In this document: positions 7,627-15,252 of the stretch, in pieces
Position numbering within the stretch: the first letter of the stretch is position 1
Layout of the letters: each line of letters opens with the position of its first letter
Assembly: GCA_002308235.1 (NCBI GenBank)
Contig: DBVS01000107.1
Location: 23,871-48,318 of the forward strand
DNA length: 24,448 bases
Source of the DNA: Lachnospiraceae bacterium UBA1258
GTDB lineage: Bacteria > Bacillota > Clostridia > Lachnospirales > Lachnospiraceae
Direction of reading: 5' to 3'
The notes under the pieces: model-generated
Seen by the model: the letters and a program-made list of their open reading frames with translations, nothing else
Told to the model about the DNA's origin: nothing
The model's database searches: none
Made by a program: the position numbers and the translations under genes

Positions 7627-8057
7627 ATATCGGAAACTATCAATTGTGGAAGTGGCTTTTGATGTCCCTTTATCTGATTCCGATGGCCATCGGAGATATT
7701 AAAGAAAAAAGGGTAAGTCTTGTTTTTGTCGGAGTCGGCGTTATCTCCGGGATCACCTGTTTGTCGGCCATTGAGAACGCACCGGTCTATACGATGATCG
7801 GACTCATACCCGGCGTGATTTTGATGCTGATGTCCCTTGTTTTAAAGGATGCCATAGGACCTGCCGACGGAGCGGTTCTTGCATTGATCGGAAGCTTCCT
7901 TGGATTCAGGAATTCAATCTCGGTCCTTTTCTTTGCGCTGATGCTTTCGTTAGCTGTGGCACTTTACCTGATCTTAATAAAGAAAGCCGGAAGAAAAAAG
8001 CAAATACCCTTTGTACCCTTTCTTGTTCTCGGATTTGTGGGGGTCGGGATCATATGA
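7608..8057 (+). CDS. Second A24 prepilin-peptidase-like membrane protein
   Basis: A 149-aa polytopic membrane protein with the A24 layout: helix, then Asp30 in GDIKEKRVS, then a second aspartate, Asp87, in GPADGAVL. The family motif is GxGD; here the third position is Ala, so the motif is GxAD while both catalytic aspartates remain. It may be a second leader peptidase for pseudopilins (TadE types) or a diverged, regulatory copy. The ATG at 7608 is preceded by GGAGG ten bases upstream and lies within the end of tadE (19-base overlap). The stop overlaps the next ATG by four bases, so the gene is coupled on both sides. Confidence 0.8.
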   Translation: MSILSVNIGNYQLWKWLLMSLYLIPMAIGDIKEKRVSLVFVGVGVISGITCLSAIENAPVYTMIGLIPGVILMLMSLVLKDAIGPADGAVLALIGSFLGFRNSISVLFFALMLSLAVALYLILIKKAGRKKQIPFVPFLVLGFVGVGII

Positions 8058-8473
8058 AGCGCACCAAAGCCTACGGAATGCTCACGGTAGAGGCGGCGAT
8101 ACTGGTCCCGGTCGTGATGCTTCTTATATTTGCGCTGGTGTTTCTTGTTATTTTCCACTATGACAAAGCATTGGTAGTGCAGGACGTGAACGCCGTGATT
8201 GCGGATATCAGGGCCGGGAACGACGAGGTTAATTTAAGCAATCACCCTTATCTTTTGATGAAAGACCTCAAAATAGAGGTAAAACGCGGTTATTCAAGTC
8301 TCACCGTGAAGGTAAGCGGTGAGTGGAACAATCCGATCTGGCAGAACATAAAAAGGGTAATCGAGTACGAAGAAACCGTTTCTTTGACAGATCCGATCGA
8401 CGTCATGCGAATTACCGAAGATTTAATACAGAAAGCGGAGAAACTAAATGATTCAATCAAAAAAAATCCATGA
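8054..8473 (+). CDS. Small TadE-like pseudopilin
   Basis: A 139-aa protein beginning with a short basic leader, GMLTVEAAILVPVV (Glu13) and a single membrane helix (about 13-35). It ends in a soluble region of about 100 residues with no cysteines and no relation to the Cys/His modules of the larger TadE. This is the usual shape of TadE/TadF minor pilins. Gly8 followed by MLTVE gives the +5 glutamate expected after prepilin cleavage, so it could be a substrate of one of the two A24 peptidases. The ATG overlaps the preceding stop (ATGA), and the end overlaps the following gene by 26 bases. Confidence 0.82.
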   Translation: MKRTKAYGMLTVEAAILVPVVMLLIFALVFLVIFHYDKALVVQDVNAVIADIRAGNDEVNLSNHPYLLMKDLKIEVKRGYSSLTVKVSGEWNNPIWQNIKRVIEYEETVSLTDPIDVMRITEDLIQKAEKLNDSIKKNP

Positions 8474-9218
8474 ATTAAATCACAACTATTTGATCATATC
8501 GGGAGATTTTGCGGAAAAATCCGATGATTTCAGGTATCGGATGCTCCTTTCGAACTGTATCGACGGAATCATCCCGATGCAGATCCGTGTGATCAACGGG
8601 AAAAGAGAGCTTTATTTCGATGTTACCGACAAGGAGTCCCTGTCCGATTATTACGAGATAAAGCAGGCAGAAAGAGAAGATGTTCAGGATCTTTTCAGGC
8701 AGATCCTGAAGGTTTCCACAGGCATCGAGCGTTTTTTGATCGATGAAGGAAATCTTATCATGCGACCCGAAATGATCTACAGGAATTTAAAGGACGGAAG
8801 CTATGAATTTATCTGCGTTCCCAAAGACAGGGAAGAGGGTGAAAATGAGCCCGCGAGGGATCTGCTCAGGTTTCTTATGGGAAAAATAAACACTTCGGAT
8901 GAGGTGCTTACCGAATGTGTCTTTGGAATGTATGATATGACGTCCTTTGGAAATGTGAATTTTTCGACTCTGTATGAAACACTGACGGGTGAATTGAGAG
9001 GGGTGCAGATTTCGGATGTAAACGCGGAAAAAAGCGTATTGCAGGAGCCTGAATGCGATCCGGTTACCGAGTCATTCAAAGAATCAACTGGGGAAGTTCC
9101 GGAACTTCGTCGAAAGCACCCTGTTTACATTCCCTCCTTAAAGGAGTTCGGAGCAGCCTTCATGTGTTTACTCGGCCTGTTCCTGATAGGAATATCGGTC
9201 TTTCCGAAGATATTCTAA
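8448..9218 (+). CDS. DUF6382-domain membrane protein lacking an FHA domain
   Basis: A 256-aa protein whose first 170 residues match my memory of the DUF6382 domain found at the end of Tad loci in Lachnospiraceae: Y-LII at the start, YRMLLSNCIDGIIPM, then REDVQDLFRQILK, and a segment around RPEMIYRNLKDGSYEFICVP. A hinge of about 60 polar residues leads to a single membrane helix (AAFMCLLGLFLIGISVF), and the protein stops five residues later. Relatives usually carry a C-terminal FHA phosphopeptide-binding domain after this point; none is encoded here. GGAG lies eight bases before the ATG at 8448. The stop overlaps the convergent acyltransferase gene by four bases. Last gene of the Tad operon; the family assignment is by pattern only. 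Confidence 0.7.
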   Translation: MIQSKKIHELNHNYLIISGDFAEKSDDFRYRMLLSNCIDGIIPMQIRVINGKRELYFDVTDKESLSDYYEIKQAEREDVQDLFRQILKVSTGIERFLIDEGNLIMRPEMIYRNLKDGSYEFICVPKDREEGENEPARDLLRFLMGKINTSDEVLTECVFGMYDMTSFGNVNFSTLYETLTGELRGVQISDVNAEKSVLQEPECDPVTESFKESTGEVPELRRKHPVYIPSLKEFGAAFMCLLGLFLIGISVFPKIF

Positions 9219-10258
9219 CAGATATACCTTCCGACGAAGGGTATTCTTCTTAAGATTGCGCTTGCAAGTGCTCCGATGATAAACAGGATTATCGCATACA
9301 GGATCAAGCCCAAAACAACCGGCAGAGGCTTGCAGATATCGTTTAACAGCCCGAATCGCTCTATGAGAGCTATGTGACACAGATATACGCCGAAGGTGTC
9401 CTTTCCGAGTTCCGAAAAGATAGCGGAAAGCACGTTGGGACATGCTTTTCCTTTAAATGTCTGTACGATAAATGTAAATATGGCCAGAGCATAGGAGAAC
9501 GTGAATACGGAGAAACTGTCCACAAGACCTGTTACGGGAACGCCTTTGATTCGGGATACGACCGTAAGACATACCGCACTGAGCACGCATCCGACTATTC
9601 CTGCGAAATAAATGACGCGCCTTGTCCGGGACGAAAATCCGATATGTACCGCATAATAGCCAAGGATAAAATAGCCTACGTAACTGCAGACCATTTCTAT
9701 ATTTCTGAACTTATCAAGGTGATCGATTACGCCTGAAATCTCGAATGCCTTAAGGGTTTCCCATAAAACACCTATCAAAAGGAAAAGCAGCAGAAAATAG
9801 CGGATTTCGCTTTCTTTTGCATTTTTAACCCAACGAAGAAGGATTGGCTGAATCATGTAAAGACCGATGAGCATCGGAAGAAACCACAGGTGATTGCGTC
9901 CATCGATGATTTCCCGAAGAATATAGACGGGTTCTGCTTTGTATTCAAGATAATCCGTAACGCCGTAAAAGGTGCTCCACACTATCAGGACGATTACGAG
10001 TCTGAGAATATTGTGAAGCCAAAGTCTTTTGATATCGGGCTCCCTTTTGGAATCAAGAAAGATAGCCCCGCTGATCATCACAAACACCGGAACTCCGAAA
10101 TGTGAAACAGCGTTGACTACGGCACTTGCAAACCAGGTTCCGGAAGCAAGCGGAAGAGAATAGAGATTATTGACGGTAATGTGCATAATAATAACACTTA
10201 TAGCAGCTATTACCCTTAAAATGTCATATTCAAGTTTCCTGTGACCCGAATTGTTCAT
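9215..10258 (-). CDS. Membrane acyltransferase, family 3 (OatA/WecH-like)
   Basis: A 347-aa protein with about ten membrane helices, starting at an ATG with GGAG seven bases upstream on the minus strand. The opening YDILRVIAAISVIIMH places the conserved His26 of acyltransferase family 3 at the end of the first helix, and NHLWFLPML supplies His123 with the usual LWF. These enzymes transfer acetyl or succinyl groups from a cytoplasmic donor to cell-surface glycans or lipids. The true substrate cannot be read from the sequence. A lone gene with its own promoter, it runs against the Tad operon, with a four-base tail-to-tail overlap. Confidence 0.88.
   Translation of the reverse strand: MNNSGHRKLEYDILRVIAAISVIIMHITVNNLYSLPLASGTWFASAVVNAVSHFGVPVFVMISGAIFLDSKREPDIKRLWLHNILRLVIVLIVWSTFYGVTDYLEYKAEPVYILREIIDGRNHLWFLPMLIGLYMIQPILLRWVKNAKESEIRYFLLLFLLIGVLWETLKAFEISGVIDHLDKFRNIEMVCSYVGYFILGYYAVHIGFSSRTRRVIYFAGIVGCVLSAVCLTVVSRIKGVPVTGLVDSFSVFTFSYALAIFTFIVQTFKGKACPNVLSAIFSELGKDTFGVYLCHIALIERFGLLNDICKPLPVVLGLILYAIILFIIGALASAILRRIPFVGRYIC
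9224..9251 (+). terminator. Possible weak terminator of the Tad operon
   Basis: ATACCTTC and GAAGGGTAT pair with one bulged G around the loop CGAC, followed by TCTTCTT. It lies six bases after the last tad stop, within the 3' end of the convergent acyltransferase gene. The stem is short and the tail imperfect, so it is only a candidate. Confidence 0.3.
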
Positions 10259-10292
10259 GATTAAACTCCATATTCTCGTACTGAACCCTAAT

Positions 10293-10321
10293 ATTATATT
10301 ATAGTTTCATTTTGTAGTCAA
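10293..10321 (-). promoter_or_regulatory. Promoter of the acyltransferase gene
   Basis: On the minus strand TTGACT (10321-10316) and a perfect TATAAT (10298-10293) are 17 bases apart. A second TATAAT copy overlaps at 10303-10298. The start codon is 35 bases past the -10 box. It is divergent from the rhomboid promoter, their -35 boxes being about 20 bases apart. Confidence 0.75.
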
Positions 10322-10341
10322 AATCGTTCAATTCTTTTTCG

Positions 10342-10370
10342 TTGAAAAAAGAAAGGTCCCTTGATAGAAT
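10342..10370 (+). promoter_or_regulatory. Promoter of the rhomboid gene
   Basis: TTGAAA at 10342-10347 and TAGAAT at 10365-10370, with a 17-base spacer, 24 bases before the start codon. Two inverted repeats overlap it: TTCTTTTTC/GAAAAAAGAA (10332-10353, one bulge) across the -35, and GTCCCTT (10356-10362) with AAGGGAC (10384-10390), the second arm of which is also the ribosome binding site. Confidence 0.65.
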
Positions 10371-10394
10371 TAAATAAATCGAAAAGGGACTTTT

Positions 10395-11450
10395 ATGGCG
10401 GAAAAACTGGAGTATCGCCTGATGAAGGGCGGATATCTTAATATGAGTTCGGGAGAACAATACGAGGCATATCGCGTGTTCTGCGAATTTCTCCCGAACA
10501 TTGTGAACGTTGTGGTGTGCATTGATGCGATTCGCTATGAGCATGAGACCATGCGTTCTTTCAAGGAAAAAATCGTCGGAAATCTGGACCGGATGGGAAA
10601 GAGTGCCCACTTCCTGACGATTCTTTGTATTGATGAAATGTCTCCCGATTATATCGAGCAGATGACGGTGGCTCGTCAGGTCTGTGTCGACGATTCTTTT
10701 TCCTGGATTTACGAAGAAACCGCCGACAAGCTTATAATCTATGACACTCAGGTAGAGGAATTCTACGGTCTTAAACGCCTTATCGAAACCGAAATCCCCG
10801 AGGAAGAACCCGTGCCTCAAAGGGCGGAAGCAAGTGTATCTCATAAAAGTCCGAAGGAGCTGATTCTCGATTTTTTGAAGAATCTTCCCAAGGCTGTCAC
10901 TTTTATTGTAATTACCAACATATTGGTCTTTATCGTATGTACTTTCACCGGAGATTTGTTATATAATAAAGGTGCCGTCGGACTGACTCTCGTTAAAGAT
11001 CCGAGTCAGTGGTACAGGATATTTTCTTCCATGTTCCTCCACGCTGATGCGGGTCATATTTTCAACAATATGCTCCTTTTGTTTTTCGCGGGAGAGATGG
11101 CGGAACGGGCCCTCGGAACGGTTTCTTTTTCCCTGATGTATTTGATTTCGGGGATCGGAGGCTGCCTGCTTACATTTGCAAGCGAGGTGGTTACCGGAGA
11201 ACCGGTCCTTATCATAGGCGCCAGCGGAGCGGTTTTCGGAGTATTGGGAACCCTGGTCGCACTGGTGATCTTTAAAAGGATCAGGGGAGAAACCCTTAAA
11301 CTTCCGAGGATGATAATCATGCTCGGACTCAGTATCTATTCCGGTTTCAGGGCGACCAACGTTGCCAACTGGGCCCATATCGGCGGAGTTTTGACCGGAT
11401 TTGCGTTTGGAATCATATATTGCCTGATAAAGAGGTACAGCAAAAGATGA
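10395..11450 (+). CDS. Rhomboid-family intramembrane serine protease
   Basis: A 351-aa protein: a cytoplasmic N-terminal region of about 160 residues with no recognised domain, then six membrane helices of a rhomboid core. Visible active-site elements are HADAGHIFNN (H221, N224-N225) in helix 2, GASGAVFG with the nucleophile Ser277, and NWAHIGG with the catalytic base His328. All are intact, so an active protease that cuts transmembrane substrates is expected. AAGGGA serves as the ribosome binding site. The stop overlaps the ATG of the flavodoxin-SCP2 gene by four bases, so the two proteins are co-translated, though no functional link is known to me. Confidence 0.93.
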   Translation: MAEKLEYRLMKGGYLNMSSGEQYEAYRVFCEFLPNIVNVVVCIDAIRYEHETMRSFKEKIVGNLDRMGKSAHFLTILCIDEMSPDYIEQMTVARQVCVDDSFSWIYEETADKLIIYDTQVEEFYGLKRLIETEIPEEEPVPQRAEASVSHKSPKELILDFLKNLPKAVTFIVITNILVFIVCTFTGDLLYNKGAVGLTLVKDPSQWYRIFSSMFLHADAGHIFNNMLLLFFAGEMAERALGTVSFSLMYLISGIGGCLLTFASEVVTGEPVLIIGASGAVFGVLGTLVALVIFKRIRGETLKLPRMIIMLGLSIYSGFRATNVANWAHIGGVLTGFAFGIIYCLIKRYSKR

Positions 11451-12439
11451 AGATTAACATTTACTACGGCGGGCGCGGACTGATCGACGATCCGACCCTC
11501 TTTGTGATCAACAAGATGCAGACAGTGCTGGAGGAACTTCACGTTACTGTGGAGAGATTTAATCTGCATGAACTGAAAAATACCATAACGACCCTTCCCC
11601 AGACCATGAAGAATGCGGACGGTATCATTCTGGCGACAACCGTTGAGTGGTACGGTATAGGCGGATACATGCAGACGTTTCTGGATGCCTGCTGGCTCTA
11701 CGGGGACAAAGAAAAGATCAGCAAACTTTACATGTGCCCCATCGTAATGGCTACCACCTACGGCGAGAGAGAGGGAAAGCTCAATCTTTCCACCGCTTGG
11801 GAGATCCTCGGCGGAAAGCCCTGCAGCGGCATGTGCGGATATATTGAGGACGTTGAGATCCTTGAAAACAACGATGATTACGTTAAACTCATCGAGCGCA
11901 AGGCCGAGAACATGTATCGCACCATCAATCAGAAGGTGCCTTCGCTTCCCGCAAGTAACCAGGCCGTCAAGCAGAAGGTCTATATGACCAAGAACATTGA
12001 CCTCACACCGCAGGAAACCGAGCAGCTTTCCAAGTATGCTTCGGATGATGCTTACGTTCAGCGGCAGAAAGAGGATATTTCCGAGCTTACCAAGATGTTT
12101 AAGGACATGATGGGAAGCGATGACAGGGATGATTCAAACGAATTTATAAAGGAATTCGAGGAGGCCTTTCATCCCGAGCCCGGAATCGATGCCTCCTATC
12201 TTTTCCATATCGAAGGCAAAAAATTACCCCTCTATATGGTGATCGAGGGGCTTGAACTTAAGATGATCTATAAAGAAGCACCCAAGGTGGACGTTGAGAT
12301 CACCGTTTCAAAGGAAAGACTCTCAAGTCTCGTAAAGGGAAGCGGAACTTTCCAGAGAGCTTTTATGGCCGGTGAAATGAGCATTAAGGGCGACTTCAAC
12401 GCCCTGCGCGAGCTGGATAAACTGTTTATTTTCTCGTAG
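11447..12439 (+). CDS. Flavodoxin-fold / SCP2 sterol-carrier fusion protein
   Basis: A 330-aa protein. The ATG at 11447 is chosen because it overlaps the rhomboid stop (ATGA) and has GAGG upstream; the frame is open a little further back. Residues 1 to about 165 resemble an NADPH-dependent FMN reductase/flavodoxin fold: an opening beta strand, then ADGIILATTVEWYGIGGYMQ, the flavin-binding loop region with the common pattern of a stretch followed by WYG. Residues about 230-330 look like an SCP2 lipid-carrier domain (LPLYMVIEGLELKMIYKEAP, then GTFQRAFMAGEMSIKGDF). A plausible reading is redox chemistry on a bound hydrophobic ligand. The 3' end overlaps the convergent murG by 14 bases. Confidence 0.8.
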   Translation: MKINIYYGGRGLIDDPTLFVINKMQTVLEELHVTVERFNLHELKNTITTLPQTMKNADGIILATTVEWYGIGGYMQTFLDACWLYGDKEKISKLYMCPIVMATTYGEREGKLNLSTAWEILGGKPCSGMCGYIEDVEILENNDDYVKLIERKAENMYRTINQKVPSLPASNQAVKQKVYMTKNIDLTPQETEQLSKYASDDAYVQRQKEDISELTKMFKDMMGSDDRDDSNEFIKEFEEAFHPEPGIDASYLFHIEGKKLPLYMVIEGLELKMIYKEAPKVDVEITVSKERLSSLVKGSGTFQRAFMAGEMSIKGDFNALRELDKLFIFS

Positions 12440-13499
12440 CCTGCTCTTCGATGAGCTTTAAGATCGTCAAAACCGACTTTATCTGGCTTGTTTTGCTCAT
12501 GGCCTCGATATAGGACTGGCGGTTGCAGTAAACTTCCTGAATACCCGAAAGAAGTGTTTCTTCGGTCAGGTCCTCTTCTTTAAGCACCAGAGAAAAGCCC
12601 TGGGATTCAAAAGAAGCGGCATTTAAAAGCTGGTCTCCGCGGCTTCCGTTAGTGGGAAGCGGAATAAGGAGATTCGGCTTTTTTAATGCGATGAGTTCGC
12701 ATATGGCATTGGCGCCGGCCCGGGAAACGACTATGTCTGCGGCGGCGAAAGCATGCTTCAGGTCCTCGTCCAGATATTCAAACTGTCTGTAACCGCGGAT
12801 GCCCTCCAGAGAGGGGTCAAGGTTACCTTTGCCGCATAAATGGATGATCTGAAAATCCTTTAAGATCTTGTCAAGGGAAGCGCGTATGGCATTGTTGATG
12901 CTGCGGGCGCCCTGGCTGCCGCCCATGACCATGAGTACCGGCTTAAACTCGGTGAAATCGCAAAGCTTAAGGCCTTCACGGGCGATACCTTCGCTCAGTT
13001 CCGCACGTATGGGGGTTCCGGTGACAACGGCCTTGTCCGGGGGCAGATACTGGAGAGTTTCCGGGAAATTACAGCAGACCTTCACGGCTACGGGGATGCA
13101 AAGCTTGTTCGCAAGGCCCGGGGTCAGGTCCGATTCGTGAATGATACAGGGTATCTTGAGGGAAGCAGCCGCACGTACAACAGGCACGCTCACAAAACCT
13201 CCCTTTGAGAAAACTACATCGGGTTTTAGCTTTTTTAGAATCGCTTTTGCCTGGAAAAAGCCCTTTACTATTCTTACGGGATCGGTGAAGTTCTTAAGGT
13301 CGAAATACCGTCTGAGCTTTCCGGTGGAAACGCCGTAATAGGTGATTCCCGCATCTTCCACCAGTTTTTTCTCGATTCCCTGTTCGGAACCGATGTAGAA
13401 GATCTCATATCCCGCTTTTTTAAGTTCCGGCAGCAGCGCCAGATTCGGGGTTACATGGCCCGCGGTGCCGCCTCCCGTCAATACGATTCTCTTGCTCAT
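12426..13499 (-). CDS. murG: MurG, lipid II-forming GlcNAc transferase
   Basis: A 357-aa GT28 glycosyltransferase that adds GlcNAc to lipid I on the cytoplasmic face of the membrane, making lipid II for peptidoglycan. The N-terminal glycine-rich loop GGGTAGHVTPNLAL (8-21), the central MVMGGSQGARSINNAI, and the UDP-GlcNAc-binding SRAGANAICELIALKKPNLLIPLP are all present, and the length is normal. The third loop glycine is Ala, a variant common in Clostridia. It begins three bases after the TSCPD stop and probably shares its promoter. It lies outside the usual mur/dcw cluster; no other cell-wall gene is nearby. Confidence 0.96.
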   Translation of the reverse strand: MSKRIVLTGGGTAGHVTPNLALLPELKKAGYEIFYIGSEQGIEKKLVEDAGITYYGVSTGKLRRYFDLKNFTDPVRIVKGFFQAKAILKKLKPDVVFSKGGFVSVPVVRAAASLKIPCIIHESDLTPGLANKLCIPVAVKVCCNFPETLQYLPPDKAVVTGTPIRAELSEGIAREGLKLCDFTEFKPVLMVMGGSQGARSINNAIRASLDKILKDFQIIHLCGKGNLDPSLEGIRGYRQFEYLDEDLKHAFAAADIVVSRAGANAICELIALKKPNLLIPLPTNGSRGDQLLNAASFESQGFSLVLKEEDLTEETLLSGIQEVYCNRQSYIEAMSKTSQIKSVLTILKLIEEQATRK

Positions 13500-13502
13500 T
13501 TC

Positions 13503-13754
13503 TTATACCTGTCCGTTAACGTATGCTTCAAGTGCCTTGGACAACTGGTCGGGGCAGGAAGTATTTCTGGGTCCGCAGGTGATTCCGCGGAGACGCTCGA
13601 TTGCTTCGTTAACGTCCATTCCCTTGATCAAAGCGTTAAGTCCTTTATGATTTCCGTCGCAGCCGCCGGTGAATTTTACATCGGCGACCTTTCCGTCCAT
13701 AATTTCAAAGTCTATTCCGACCGCACATATTCCCTGGGGTTTAAAATGATGCAT
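13503..13754 (-). CDS. TSCPD-domain small protein
   Basis: An 83-aa protein with the signature GITCGPRNTSCPDQLSKAL at the C-terminus and a conserved F-GGCDGN-KG segment, matching the small stand-alone TSCPD family (TIGR03905 type) of Clostridia. The same domain ends some ribonucleotide reductases. Conserved cysteines (in GGCDG, ITCG and TSCPD) suggest metal binding, but the role is unknown. AGGAGG precedes the ATG by seven bases. First gene of a two-gene unit with murG. Confidence 0.88.
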   Translation of the reverse strand: MHHFKPQGICAVGIDFEIMDGKVADVKFTGGCDGNHKGLNALIKGMDVNEAIERLRGITCGPRNTSCPDQLSKALEAYVNGQV

Positions 13755-13783
13755 GGTAATCCTCCTTTTTGCGATTGAACATT

Positions 13784-13811
13784 ATTATAGCACATTTTAA
13801 AATGCTGTCGA
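13784..13811 (-). promoter_or_regulatory. Promoter of the TSCPD-murG unit
   Basis: On the minus strand TCGACA (13811-13806) is followed after 16 bases by TATAAT (13789-13784), preceded by TGC as an extended -10. The ATG lies 29 bases downstream. Confidence 0.65.
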
Positions 13812-13822
13812 CACCTAAGGTG

Positions 13823-13851
13823 TTGAAAACCGCGGGAATCTTTGCTAAACT
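13823..13851 (+). promoter_or_regulatory. Promoter of pgi
   Basis: TTGAAA at 13823-13828 and TAAACT at 13846-13851 are 17 bases apart, with TG at 13843 making an extended -10. The leader to the pgi ATG is about 40 bases. The perfect 13-base palindrome ACACCTAAGGTGT (13811-13823) touches both this -35 and the divergent TSCPD -35. Confidence 0.55.
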
Positions 13852-13897
13852 GACAGTGACTTTTAAAAGAAGTTTTCGCAACTTACAGGAGGCGTAA

Positions 13898-15247
13898 ATG
13901 AGTAAAGTAACATTTGATTATTCCAAAGCTTCGGGCTTTATCGGAAGCCATGAAGTCGACAGTATGAAGAAGCAGGCGGAAGACGCCAAGGCCCTTCTTG
14001 TTTCCAAGACCGGTGCCGGCAACGATTTCCTCGGATGGATCGATCTTCCCGAAAACTATGACAAGGACGAGTTCGCGCGTATCAAGAAAGCGGCAGCCAA
14101 GATCAAGTCCGATTCCGATGTTTTGCTTGTTATCGGTATCGGCGGTTCCTATCTCGGAGCCAGAGCAGCCATCGAGTTTCTTCGTCACAGCTTCTATAAC
14201 AAGCTGAGCAAAGAACAGCGCAAGACTCCCGAAATTTACTTTGTGGGTAACTCCATAAGCTCCACCTATATCAGACACCTTATGGACGTCATCGGCGACA
14301 GAGACTTTTCCATCAACATGATCTCCAAGTCCGGAACCACCACCGAGCCCGCCATTGCTTTTCGCGTATTCAAGAAGATGCTTGAAGACAAGTACGGCAA
14401 GGCTGAGGCAGCAAAGAGAATCTATGCTACCACTGACAAAGCAAGAGGATCTCTTAAGAAGGTTGCCGACGAGGAAGGCTATGAGGAGTTTGTTGTGCCC
14501 GATGATGTAGGAGGACGTTTCTCCGTTCTTACCGCAGTGGGTCTTCTTCCCATCGCAGTCAGCGGCGCAGATATCGACAAGCTTATGGAAGGTGCGAGAA
14601 GCGCCAGAAAGAACGCGCTCGAAGCAGATTTTGCCGATAACGATGCTCTTAAGTATGCGGCAGTCCGCAACATCCTTCTTCGTAAGGGTAAGCAGATCGA
14701 GATCCTTGCAAACTATGAGCCCGCTGTTCATTATGTTTCCGAGTGGTGGAAACAGCTTTACGGCGAGAGCGAAGGAAAGGATCAGAAGGGTATCTTCCCC
14801 GCAAGCGTAGACCTTACCACAGACCTTCACTCAATGGGTCAGTTCATTCAGGACGGCTCCAGAAACCTTTTCGAAACCGTAATCAACATCGAAAAGAGCC
14901 GTGAAGAAATCATCCTCGAGAAGGAGCCCGTAGACCTTGACGGACTTAACTATCTTGCAGGAAAGAGCGTAGATTTCGTTAACAAGAGCGCCATGAACGG
15001 AACGATTCTTGCACACACCGACGGACAGGTTCCCAACCTCATGGTCAATGTTCCCGAAGTAAATGAGTTTTATCTCGGCGAATTATTCTACTTCTTTGAG
15101 TTTGCCTGCGGCGTAAGCGGATATATGCTGGGAGTCAATCCCTTCAACCAGCCCGGCGTCGAGAGCTACAAGAAGAACATGTTCGCACTTCTGGGAAAGC
15201 CCGGATATGAAGCTCAGAGAGACGAGCTTTTAAAGAGACTTAAATAA
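13898..15247 (+). CDS. pgi: Glucose-6-phosphate isomerase
   Basis: A 449-aa enzyme interconverting glucose-6-phosphate and fructose-6-phosphate in glycolysis and gluconeogenesis. Sugar-phosphate-binding segments IGGSYLGARAAIEF and SKSGTTTEPAIAF and the catalytic region QKGIFPASVDLTTDLHSMGQ with GSRNLFETV are intact, and the length is typical of the short Firmicutes type. AGGAGG lies six bases before the ATG. Codon use differs from that of the tad genes, with strong preference for AAG, CTT and CTC, in keeping with high expression. The following response-regulator gene begins only five bases after the stop with no terminator between, so some read-through is likely. Confidence 0.97.
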   Translation: MSKVTFDYSKASGFIGSHEVDSMKKQAEDAKALLVSKTGAGNDFLGWIDLPENYDKDEFARIKKAAAKIKSDSDVLLVIGIGGSYLGARAAIEFLRHSFYNKLSKEQRKTPEIYFVGNSISSTYIRHLMDVIGDRDFSINMISKSGTTTEPAIAFRVFKKMLEDKYGKAEAAKRIYATTDKARGSLKKVADEEGYEEFVVPDDVGGRFSVLTAVGLLPIAVSGADIDKLMEGARSARKNALEADFADNDALKYAAVRNILLRKGKQIEILANYEPAVHYVSEWWKQLYGESEGKDQKGIFPASVDLTTDLHSMGQFIQDGSRNLFETVINIEKSREEIILEKEPVDLDGLNYLAGKSVDFVNKSAMNGTILAHTDGQVPNLMVNVPEVNEFYLGELFYFFEFACGVSGYMLGVNPFNQPGVESYKKNMFALLGKPGYEAQRDELLKRLK

Positions 15248-15252
15248 TCGCT

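Noticed and set aside
10299..10844. 181-codon minus-strand frame over the rhomboid start
   Set aside because: It overlaps the rhomboid N-terminus and both promoters and has no recognisable domain; it is a shadow.
13883..14830. 315-codon open frame antisense to pgi
   Set aside because: It lies wholly opposite an intact, highly conserved gene, has no ribosome binding site, and its amino-acid pattern is what the biased pgi codons produce on the opposite strand.
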